Shown here: positions 11,312-20,339 of the stretch, in pieces
Position numbering within the stretch: position 1 is the stretch's first letter
Layout: every line of letters begins with the position of its first letter
Notes under the pieces: generated by a model
The model's database searches: none
Seen by the model: only the letters and a program-made list of their open reading frames with translations
Told to the model about the DNA's origin: nothing
Position numbers and translations under genes: made by a program
Source: Raffaelea ambrosiae
Lineage: Eukaryota; Ascomycota; Sordariomycetes; Ophiostomatales; Ophiostomataceae
Length of the DNA stretch: 64,000 nucleotides
Direction of reading: 5' to 3'
Assembly: GCA_002778195.1 (NCBI GenBank)
Contig: PCDI01000001.1
Location: 5,047,869-5,111,868 of the forward strand

Positions 11312-13684
11312 ATGGCAACTATGGCAACTATGGCATCACCAATTGAGCGTCCGGCAACGAGGCTGCGTGCACTGCATTCGCACCAACAGACAGCGGTGGG
11401 CGGGCAATGTATTTACGGCGACGATGGCCAGCTCTTCGTGCACTGGCAGGGCTCGTTCGATCCTCCGCCTCCTGCGGAAACCGCAATTCGATCCTTTGTG
11501 AAACTCGTGTCCTTGGTCCTGGTTCCCGACCCGGACGAGCCGTATTGCATCCAAGATTCCACGCGGGGAGGCTTCATATTGGCCCATTCTCCGACCGAGA
11601 AAATCCACGAAAACCTGGCCGATCAGAGTTTCCAGTTCATGGAGTGCTCGAACGGCTGAGAAATTCCCAGCGACTTTTCCATTGGTCCTGGCAAGGTGAG
11701 ATTCACCGGAAAGACGCACTGGAAAGCGAAGAACACCACACAAAGAAGAACACAAGGAACACAACTAACCAGCATTTCCTCTTTCCAGGCCCTGCAGCTT
11801 CACATTGATGCTTCCACCGGGCAGGTGCAGCTGACTGCACAAGCTGCCGTCATACCACAGCCGGCATTGCAAGCCCTTGGGGTGTTATTGGAAGACATCG
11901 TCTCTGGGAGACACACGAATGCAGTTGGAAACAGCCTTCTGTGCTCAATGTCCCGCCAAAGTTCAGGCCAGCTCCATTGCTTCCTCGTGATGACGCTCTT
12001 CAAGGAGACAGCACCGGCCAGCCCGCCCTGCTCCATCACTGGTTTGAGCAGCGCGTCCTGGAACACCCTGAACGGCACGCGCTGGACTTTCTCCTGGATC
12101 TCGAAACTGGCAAGAGAGTCCAGTGCACCTACCGCCAAGTGGAAAACGCGGCCAATGCCCTGGCCGGTCGGCTGGCCCTGCCCACGAAGACGCCCGGGGC
12201 CACCAACACAACCCAGACAGTGGCCGTACTCATTGGGCCTCGCCCGAGCTCTACGTTGCCGACCTGGACGTCCTGAAGGCAGGCAGGACGTTCTGCCCCA
12301 TACCCGTAGATGCGCCGGACGAGAGAAAGGCGGCGTTGGTCGCCGACACGAAGCCAGAGGCGGTGCTTGTGTCGGCCGCGACCAAGACTCTGGTGGCCTC
12401 GTCCACGTGGCTTTGCGGGTCGACCGCCGCCATTGACACCACACCCTTCCTCGCCCACGGCAACACGGCCTTCGCCGAGACTGTCGTCCTCCGACACTGG
12501 CTCAGACGTGGCCTTACATCCTCTACACCTCGGGAACCACGGGACAGCTCAAGGGCGTGTGTGTCAGCCACGTCTCGGCGGCCTGTACTGTCGCCAGCTT
12601 GGGCAAGCATTATGGGTTCGCAACCGCCACCAACGAACGGACGACGCGGTGGTTCCAGGGCGCCACGCCCACGTTTGACATTTCGGGTGGTCGCCACGCT
12701 GCAAGCGGACATCACCAACGTCACGCCCAGCTTTGCCAGTCTTCTGGACGCCGCCTCGCTGCCCGTGCGCTCCATCTTAGCCTGCTCGTATGGTACGCAT
12801 GGCAATCTTCTGCTGGGCCGCCCGTCTGGCTTGCCTGGCTTCTTTTCCCTAGAGCGCAGGGACGCATTGAAGCCCTGCGTAGGCCAACGGCAATAGCGTC
12901 GCTGCAACAAGTCCAATCCCAGTGGCGATATGCATCGCAGAGACAGAACGGAAACGCCCCGGCTGGCCTGTTCCAGAGCCTGTTCGTCTTGGACAGTGTG
13001 TCCACGACTGAAAACGCCAGCGACACGCAGCCTTTGTTCCGGCCCGTGGAAAGCCAAACAGACGATCCCGATGCAGGGCCAGCCTTTGACGACTACCCCT
13101 TGATTGTCAAAATCGTGCGGGACGTCTTGGGCCCAAAAAGTACAGACGCCAGCATTGGACTGGGCACAAAGCTGATCAATGTGGGCCTCGACTCCATCCT
13201 CGCGATCCGCCTGTCCAAGCTCCTGCGCAGGAAACTGGGGATCAGCATGGGTGTTTTCGACATCCTCAAAGGGGCCACCATCCGCGACATTGCCCAGAGG
13301 ACGGTTTCCCAGCAGGAGCAGAGTACGGTACTTGACGCCGTCCAGGCCATCTCTCCGGCGCTCCCAGGACAACGCGCGTACTTGACCCAGCGGCTGCACA
13401 ACGGCAAGCGGCTCTTCGAGGCGCCCTGGGTTTACCGCGTGGTCGACGAGTCCATCACCGCGCAGAAGGTGGCCCAATGCTGGACCGAGCTGCGCAGCAT
13501 GCACGACGTGCTGCGCACGACATGTCTCTGGACGGGTGCCTCCGCGGGACTGGTGCAGGGCACTCTCAGCGAGCAGTGGGCAGCACAAAAATGCCAAATG
13601 TCTCCTGTGCGCGACTCTTCCAAGACCATCCAGGCCCTCATCGACGAGCACGTTCGCGACGGCAACGCTGTCGAACGGACTTGA
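11312..13684 (+). pseudogene. Siderophore NRPS pseudogene (SidD-like, A...C-T-C remnants)
   Basis: Fragments of a nonribosomal peptide synthetase in changing frames. 11312 starts at an ATG in a CAACTATGG repeat; an in-frame TGA at 11657 (CGA would read through) precedes an intron-like stretch 11696-11789. Adenylation-domain sequence follows (FEQRVLEHPERHALDF; DLDVLKAGRTFCPIPVDAP; A3 core YILYTSGTTGQLKGV near 12515; FDIS near 12675; ATLQADITNVTPSF) with frameshifts near 12245, 12500 and 12680. The A domain then breaks off and an 82-bp copy of neighbouring DNA follows. After it come what resembles a condensation-domain tail (VQSQWRYASQ), a complete-looking thiolation domain (NVGLDSILAIRL, serine of 4'-phosphopantetheine attachment) and the start of a condensation domain (RAYLTQRLHNG...), ending at TGA 13682. 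This fits an A-T-C-T-C synthetase such as SidD with an internal deletion and lost 3' end. Confidence 0.85.
12772..12853 (+). repeat. Ectopic 82-bp copy of the end of the neighbouring gene
   Basis: Nearly identical (about seven or eight mismatches by eye) to 14182-14263, which encodes the C-terminal tail of the minus-strand membrane protein next door. Here it sits inside the NRPS pseudogene exactly where adenylation-domain similarity stops. Confidence 0.85.
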
Positions 13685-14150
13685 TGTCAAACTGCCGTCC
13701 ATCCTGAATCCGGGGCGGCCACTGTAATATCCCACCTGTGGCTCGGTTCCAAATATATTAGTATCGAGTCGGGCGGCGCCTTGAATACGACGAAACCCCT
13801 GCACGAGCAAGCGGTAGATAACATATTGCATACGGGTTCCGTCCTTGTTATCTCGGGGAAAACCCAGCAATCCACATCACAACCACGGCCAAGATCTTCC
13901 GCAGTCTAGGCCTTGAATTGGAGCATTACAAGGCAATATTTGGAACCATAGAAAAGAAAAGAAACGAAAAAGTAAAAGTGCTATGCTACTTACTCTATCC
14001 CCAATTATGGAGCGCGCAATCTTCTTCAAAAGCAGGGTACATTAAAAAGAAATAGAGTTTACCAGTGAAACATACTGTACATAGCTATCAGGTTTCGCAT
14101 CAGGTCGTTCGTGTTACAATAAGGCCCCCCTACAGGCATCGACGTGCTCG
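13685..14150. other. Spacer after the NRPS remnant
   Basis: No gene seen. I found no HHxxxDG-type motif that would show the condensation domain continuing. The right end is the 3' flank of the membrane-protein gene. Confidence 0.5.
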
Positions 14151-15629
14151 TTATCGGCGATCGACCCTTCTGTAGTGCGCCCCATCTTGGCCGGCTCGTA
14201 TGGTACGCATGGCAATCTCCTTCTGGGCCGCCCGTCTGGCTCGCCTGGCTTCTTTTCCCCGGGCCAAATCCAGGCTTGACCAAATCAGCATGACAATGTG
14301 TAGGACAAAGGCCACGGCTCCCAGGACCGGTGTCGCCTGGCCAAGACCCGTGCGTTGGGGGTTGTGCTGCATCATCTTGTTGATGAAGGCGTCTTGGTCC
14401 GCGCAGGGGTTGAAGTACGGCCTGCAGTCTCGCGAGACGATCGACGTAGGCAACGCTGTTCTGGTCCTCGTCGTCGTCGTGCTGGTGCTGCTGGATGTGG
14501 TGAGAGCAGTGTCGCTGCTGATGCTGAGACTGCCCAGGCTGCTGCTGCTGCTGCTGCTGTCCACGGCCGGTACCGGTGTGCGTTTGGCTGCCAAGGCCGT
14601 GGCGGACGAAGCGGCGGCGACGATCGTGGATGTGACCAGTGTGCTCCAGTCCACCGACGGTGTAGGCGTGGTCCCGACCGTGGCCACTGTCGACAATGTG
14701 GAGGCCGGAACGGGGGTGGCGATGGCCCGCTTGTAGTCATCCGTCTCGGTGTAATAGGAATACACAGTGGCGAGGTAGTAGATCCATGTGCCGTTGGCTG
14801 CCTGGATGTATTCGCCCGCGTAGCCGTATCCGTACGCGTCGTCGACGTAATAAATGTCAAACTCGCCCCGGATGGTGGCTGCTTTGCCGGCTTGGATCAC
14901 GCCCACCAACGCGGCGATGGTCATGACGATTTCGAGAAGCAGCGCGACACCGGGATGAATCGGCGTTGGCGGACGGCGCACAAAGTGGACAAAGACGGCC
15001 ACGGCAGCCCAGATGGCAGACATGCCAAACTAACAGCAGAAGACAGGGAGACACGTCAGCCCCACAACATCGGTTCTGGGTGACCCAAGCAACATCATCC
15101 GTCTGGATACGGGGCGGGGGTGGGGGAGACCTACAGGAATGATACAATACGGCAACAAATCCATGTCGGCGAAATAGTCTTTGACATCGTACCACTTTCG
15201 GTTGTTGGCCCATTTGACCGGGTTCGCCATCACGCCGATGATACACCCGATGGCTCCCAGATTGGCGAGCACAGTGATGATGCGCAGTGTTGTCTTGGCC
15301 CGCCAGTGTTTGTCGGTATCGTTCAGGTATTGTCGGTACGTCACCGGCTCCGTGCCCCTGTCGTGGGCGGGGGGCAGGTCCGGGTCAAATGGCGACGACG
15401 ATCTGCTGCTGCTCCCATTGGCAGAAACTCCATGGACTGCAGCAGACGGTATTGGTGGCGGTGCTGGTGCATACGGAGGCGGATCCTCGTCTGCAGGAGG
15501 CATCCTGTGCGAACCGGATGCGGATGCTGTGGGAGCCTGGCTCCCCCCCACCCCTTGGCCTTGTGTTCGCGCCCGAATCTTCTCCTCGAGGCCCCGTGCC
15601 GCGGCTCTGGCTCGTTCTAGGGCACTCAT
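14151..15629 (-). CDS. Fungal four-segment membrane protein, function unknown
   Basis: Model: exon 1 15629-15135, intron 15134-15030 (GTAGGT...TTAG), exon 2 15029-14151; 457 aa. An in-frame ATG 12 bases upstream (15641) is equally possible. The N-terminal ~120 residues are low-complexity (Ala/Arg, then Pro-rich PPPYAPAPPP and Ser-rich). Four hydrophobic segments follow: TLRIITVLANLGAIGCIIGV, a second spanning the splice site (CIIPFGMSAIWAAVAVFVHF), VALLLEIVMTIAALVGVI, and near the C-terminus AVAFVLHIVMLIWSSL. A long Ser/Thr-rich loop of about 120 residues lies between segments three and four, with a Cys pair in CRPYFNPC. The tail is Arg-rich (RRARRAAQKE). I do not recognise a named family; the layout is common among fungal MARVEL-like or hypothetical membrane proteins. 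Its last ~27 codons are the source of the copy found in the NRPS pseudogene. Confidence 0.8.
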
Positions 15630-15641
15630 GTTGGCGAGCAT

Positions 15642-16821
15642 GTGTCGTGACTGCTGGTGAAGCCGTTTAGAAGACGTTTGGATGTGGAGGAGGGGAACGG
15701 GGGGGAGGGGGGATGGGGCACATGGAAACTGCATATATATCATACGGGGCCAACCGCCAAGAAGCCTAAAAACACAAAGTACTGCGCGGTACGAATTTCT
15801 GGGAAGCAGGCATGGTGATCATTGCCGAGCCAGGAAGCTCAAAGGGCTGGAAAACGCCTCGCCTGTCGACGGTGCCTTTTTTTGGGCCAAACAGGAGCAA
15901 GGGCCCAAAGGGGGTGGTGGGCTGCAGCAACCATCCGGTCTCTTGTCTCTTGTCTCGGCCCCGGCCATGGATAGACCAACTAGGACGTGCGGTGCCCTGG
16001 GCGGACCAGTGTGACCACCCCTGGCCAGGCACACCGACGTCTGAAAACGGTGTGCTAATTTATCAAACGTGGTTCCCATCGTCGTTAGCGTGTCGAGCTG
16101 AACAAATGGTTGATTTAACCTTGTTCTGTTCGGGTTGTTCGTATTTAGCACTGCGCCTCGCAGAATGTCGTCCAAAGTGTTGATTGGCTGCTGCGCGGGC
16201 CAGGATTCTGCATGACGTCTGCCAAGGCGGCTGGGTAATCATATGCTACTTCTCGTAATAACCGAGCGCGCGCGCCCCTACAAAGTACATTCCAAGCTCT
16301 GACACAGAAGCCCACCCGATCAACAAACACCCTTTGTATTTGTAGCTGCGTTGAAGTGGTTTGTGAGAAGTGCCAAAGTCCGGGCACAGTGCCGGTTTGG
16401 GCGACGTTTTGATCTTCAGAAAGACGAGATTGCCTTTTCAACAGCCGAATCGACTGGCTAGATCCCTGGTATTCGACCGCGGTACAGACAAAATACTGAA
16501 AACAGTCACTCTCTCTGGGGAAAAAAAAAAAAAAGTGTTGACAGGGGATACAGGGGATGGCATTCCTGTACAGCGTACACCGATGTCCACAAAAGTCCAC
16601 AAAAATGGTCGTAATTTCGTCCCTGAGGAGGCTCCATGAAAATGACTTCATGGGAAAAGGTCGCAACGGATCCGAAGACAATAGATCCTTACATCAAGTC
16701 GATGGGAAGCGACAAAAAGGGTGGTGCGATAAAACGGGACGTTAGACTAATCCCTTGTCACTAATTGTTTATCAAACTTTATTAATATTAAAGGAAGGTT
16801 TGCTATCAGGACCGTTCAGAA
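15642..16821. other. Spacer, no gene recognised
   Basis: About 1.2 kb without a convincing reading frame. It contains a poly-A run near 16520 and a segment (16541-16630) sharing short sequences with 8377-8565. Confidence 0.5.
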
Positions 16822-18130
16822 TCAAAAGCATGTGATTTCTCTCATTTCTCCTTGGTCATAGCCTTTCCCATCCTCCTTATACAACCAGAGACTGAGATCT
16901 CCATGGCGGATCCAGTAGCCCCGTGATGGGCCAACCTCGCGCCAGAAAGGCAAAGGCACAGGCGAATTCAACCAATACGAGGACCATTGGTTCGCTCGCG
17001 AGATGACTTTATGTTCAAGGCAGCCGAACAAATTGCTGGGAACGGCAAGGACGAGTTTGTCCAGCTTGGACGTCCGAACCAGCTCGTCGACCGGGCGCAG
17101 CAAAACATCTTCGACCGTCTCGTAGGGGGTACGTGAAATGTGGCTGTCTTGGTAAATTTCACCGAGATCGATCGTGAGTTTCTTTAGTCCCGGAAAACGT
17201 AGCGGAATGGTGGCCAGGTTGTTTGTGAAGCGCGCCCTCCCTTCCTCCTCATCCCTAGAAGAATTTTTAAAGAGGACACTATCTAAACGGATCTCCAGCG
17301 TCCGGATCTGCTCGAGACGTCGAGCAGGGATAAGCTGGCGGCCGGGGTCCGTGGGAGACAAGAGCATGTCGACGAATTCTTTCAACTCTATGTGGATCGT
17401 GTTTGTCGAGTACAGTACGGACAGCCCCTCAACGTATCTGTGGAAAACGCATGAGCTTCCCCTCTTGTTGGAGGTTTGGGGGGGGGGGGGGGGGGGGNGG
17501 GGGCATTTATTTTTTTTTCCTCTTTTTTTTTTGGGTTTGCCTCAAACAGAGACAGAACGCCACGTACGCTCGCCTGCATGCTCGGAGCCAGCCCATGGCA
17601 CCGATGAAGCACCTCACTGGATGCTTTCCCGGCCAGCTGACGCAGTCGGCTGCTCCATAGATACAGCTATCCGTCCGGTGCAGATCATTCAACGTCCGAT
17701 CGCTTGGAGGGCCGCCTGGAGGGAATAGATGGCAGACGGAGCCGCACCATATCCATGTTCGAGGTCCACTCCACAAAACTAGATTCCCCCCATCATTTAT
17801 CCCTAAACCGCCCATGTGGTGGCGCCGGTATGCTTCGTCAGGTTCCAAGCCCGCTGATAGCCGGCGGGCAAAGATCAGATCCATGTGGACGGTCTGTCCG
17901 CCGAACGCCTCGACGAGAATTTGGCGCCGAATCTCAAATGGGAGTGTCGCGAAAAAGCTGTCATTGGTGGGCCCAGGCCCGGCCTGTGGACACAACGATT
18001 CTTGCGACGCACGCGGTGTCAACGGTAGGCGCTTGTCGGGGAGGAATGGCGGTGGGGCTATCCCGTCCACTGGTTTCTTTTTTTCTTTGCTCCACAAACG
18101 CTTGATGAAGCTGCGAGGACCTCCTGCCAT
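16822..18130 (-). CDS. DUF7730/F-box-like fungal protein, function unknown
   Basis: Model: exon 1 18130-17568, intron 17567-17438 (GTACGT...ACAG), exon 2 17437-16822; 392 aa, in frame. A basic, Pro-rich N-terminus (about 50 residues) is followed by LPFEIRRQILVEAFG, the usual opening of DUF7730-type domains. Then come RACRRAYVEGLSVLYSTNT, rebuilt across the splice site and typical of the family (conserved arginine followed by LYSTNTxH), and FPGLKKLTIDL further on. Such proteins are abundant in fungi and mostly uncharacterised; an F-box-like role is possible but unproven. The intron contains a long poly-G tract with one undetermined base (N, about 17498), so its exact length is uncertain. A 39-bp tandem repeat sits just upstream of the start. 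Confidence 0.8.
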
Positions 18131-18156
18131 ATTTGTAGTCCAGCCGAACGATGCTT

Positions 18157-18308
18157 TGTCGTGATAGATGTCGGGTGTTGTCAGATCACAGGAGCTGTCG
18201 TGATAGATGTCGGGTGTTGTCAGATCACAGGAGCTGTCGTGATAGATGTCGGGTGTTGTCAGACCACAGGAGCTGTCGTGATGTCGGATGTTGTCAGATA
18301 ACAGGAGT
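18157..18308. repeat. 39-bp minisatellite, about four copies
   Basis: Units at 18157-18195, 18196-18234, 18235-18273 and a shortened one at 18274-18308 that lacks about six bases. Copies two and three differ from the first by very few bases. It lies 27 bases upstream of the start codon of the minus-strand DUF7730-like gene, so probably in its promoter or 5' untranslated region. Confidence 0.92.
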
Positions 18309-18573
18309 TGCTCCTTTGGAGGGGTATCTCTGCCAAGGATGTGTGGCGTTGCGCTTTTGAACGATTACATTGCGACAGCCCATTGGCCACAGCGGAAAAG
18401 GGTGTTCTCAAATTGCGACGCTGATATTGAGTCGGGGGAGACTACAAAGATCCATGCTAAAATTCATAAAAAAAAAAGTACATATAATGAAAAGAGGAGA
18501 ATTCTTCTCAAATCGATGGGGCGTAGTCATAGTCTATGGTCATGATTTGTCGTCAACTTCCATCTTCCGCCAT

Positions 18574-19206
18574 TCAGCTCTCGGCCTTTGTCGAACCCGT
18601 CGGCTGCCGCAGCTCGTAACAAAAGTAGAAGATGTCGGGATCCGTAGGCCGCAATTTTGCTGTCGGAATCCGGTCGATGACCGTGGCCTGAAAGGGCAAG
18701 CATTCGGACTCGAATGACTCGAATCTGGAGCCAGAATAGCTCAAGGACACCCAGACGCTCCCCCCTGCCAAGCACTGGCTCACTTGCCGGGCCATGTTCC
18801 AGAGTGCTTCTTCGCCGCCACACGAAACGGCGTCGACTGTGCTCTTGTCGATGACTAGGTCAAACTTGCTCTTGGTCTCGGGCTGGAGGTCCATCTGCGT
18901 CACGTCTGCTGCGATGTACCGCATGCGTACGTCGCCAAAGCGCTGCCTCTCCGTCTCCTGGCCCCGTTGGAGAGCCAGGGGCTCATAGTCGACATTTGTG
19001 ACGTTTTCGAATCCCTGCGCACGCAAGTGGTTCTGGAGGTCGCTCGTGCCAAAGCCCAGATGGAGAATCTCGGATGATTTGGGCAGTTTGGCCAGGTATG
19101 GCTCGAGAACCTGCATAAATCGGTCGGACGGCACCAGCCACTCAAACGCGGCCTCCGTCGCGAACCGGTCGTGCCAGTAGCTCTGCTTCTCGAAATCGGC
19201 GGGCAT
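18574..19206 (-). CDS. Class I SAM-dependent methyltransferase (EEF1AKMT/METTL13-like)
   Basis: Single exon, 210 aa. It opens MPADFEKQSYWHDRFATE, where the YWxxRF motif is characteristic of the METTL13/EFM lysine methyltransferase-like group. Motif I is ILHLGFGTSDL (residues ~47-57), followed by the acidic motif NVDYEPLAL and KFDLVIDKSTVDAV (motif post-I/IV, the DKGTLD-like block of the family). Length and motifs match small single-domain members that methylate elongation factors or other proteins; the actual substrate cannot be inferred. The motif I glycine pattern (GFGTSD instead of GxGxG) is as in relatives. Likely cytosolic: no signal or membrane segment. Gene body is complete and uninterrupted. 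Confidence 0.88.
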   Translation of the reverse strand: MPADFEKQSYWHDRFATEAAFEWLVPSDRFMQVLEPYLAKLPKSSEILHLGFGTSDLQNHLRAQGFENVTNVDYEPLALQRGQETERQRFGDVRMRYIAADVTQMDLQPETKSKFDLVIDKSTVDAVSCGGEEALWNMARQVSQCLAGGSVWVSLSYSGSRFESFESECLPFQATVIDRIPTAKLRPTDPDIFYFCYELRQPTGSTKAES

Positions 19207-20339
19207 GCTGTCGTTGATGTGTTTGACGAGCGCGGTTTGTCGTACAGTTCTTTTCCTGCTGTCTTCTTGTCTTCATTTTTGTGGTTATCAAGGTTCCAGC
19301 TTCAAAATTTTGATGCCGGCAAAATCACGTGAATGTCGGGCGCATCCTAAGACGACGATCGTTTCTCTACGTTGCCCTCGGTAATGCATGGGCATTTCTC
19401 GCTCATCCTCGCATTGATGGCTAGTCAAAAATGCACAACAACATCATGGCAGGTGGATCTGTGCCGCTTAGTTGAAGTGCAACTCGATCTCAAAGCAACA
19501 TAGACAGCGAGTGGATGATAAGATACCCCAGTATCAAAGGATCCGTACAAAGCCAGTCCTTTCAATTCAATTGGGTATCCCAAATTTCTCTTCTTGCTGG
19601 TGTCTCCAAACTGGTAGTGGGCGGCTCGATCGGGGAAAATGCACCGACAGAGAGAAGGATAAACCTTTGACACATCACGTTCTTGTCGATATGCAATACT
19701 GTTGAGCAGCAATGTGGCGAGGTGAAGTGTGCCTAACACATCAGCTATAATAACCTGGCCAGCTCATACAACCGCTTTTTTCGCTATAAAAATGTTTGTA
19801 GATTTTTTATCACGGAAAGTCGTATCGACAGAAATACACTAGATCGCGACAACTCGAACATCCGATATTTGTTAATTTTAAGTGTGCGTCCTCTTTGTTT
19901 TGGATTTTTTTTACCTTGTTTGACTCTCTTTGTTAACTTTGCGCGGAAGCTTTATTAGGAGGCTACTATGTTTGCTAGCTCTGGCTTAAAGGGGGTTTGT
20001 ATCGTTTACAATCATGCTTATAATGAACACAATCGATTTCGATGCGATGAGCGATGCGATGAGAGAGATCGAAAAAAAACGAGAGATGGTAAGACTAAGT
20101 GGGAAAAGTGTAAAACTGGTGGTATATTTATTAACATTCGCATGATGGTTATCGTGGGTATCTTGTTTGCCACGATTGTACATGACATTCCGGAGGTGGC
20201 TCAGAGGGTTTTGAACCAGGGGGTTCCTTCGACAGACCGGACAATATGCAGGCGTTCGAGGCAGAATGGCAGTGGGATACGAACCTAGGTAAATACTATT
20301 ATACGGACGACGAAGGAAACATACAATGGTCTGAATAAC
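19207..20339. other. AT-rich spacer with one short protein-like open stretch
   Basis: No complete gene recognised. At 20246-20336 an ATG-started frame of 29 codons reads MQAFEAEWQWDTN...YYYTDDEGNIQW, which looks protein-like (aromatic W/Y repeats). It is open upstream only to 20186, and no clean splice model joins it to anything. It may be the last exon of a decayed gene. Confidence 0.4.

Noticed and set aside
12251..13870. Minus-strand open frame of 539 codons
   Set aside because: Opposite the NRPS remnants, which carry recognisable adenylation, thiolation and condensation motifs on the plus strand.
18157..18308. CRISPR-like array
   Set aside because: The units are contiguous 39-bp tandem repeats without unique spacers, in a eukaryote.
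20268..20285. Minus-strand GGTTCGTATCC resembling a tRNA B box
   Set aside because: The flanking sequence does not form an acceptor stem or an A box.
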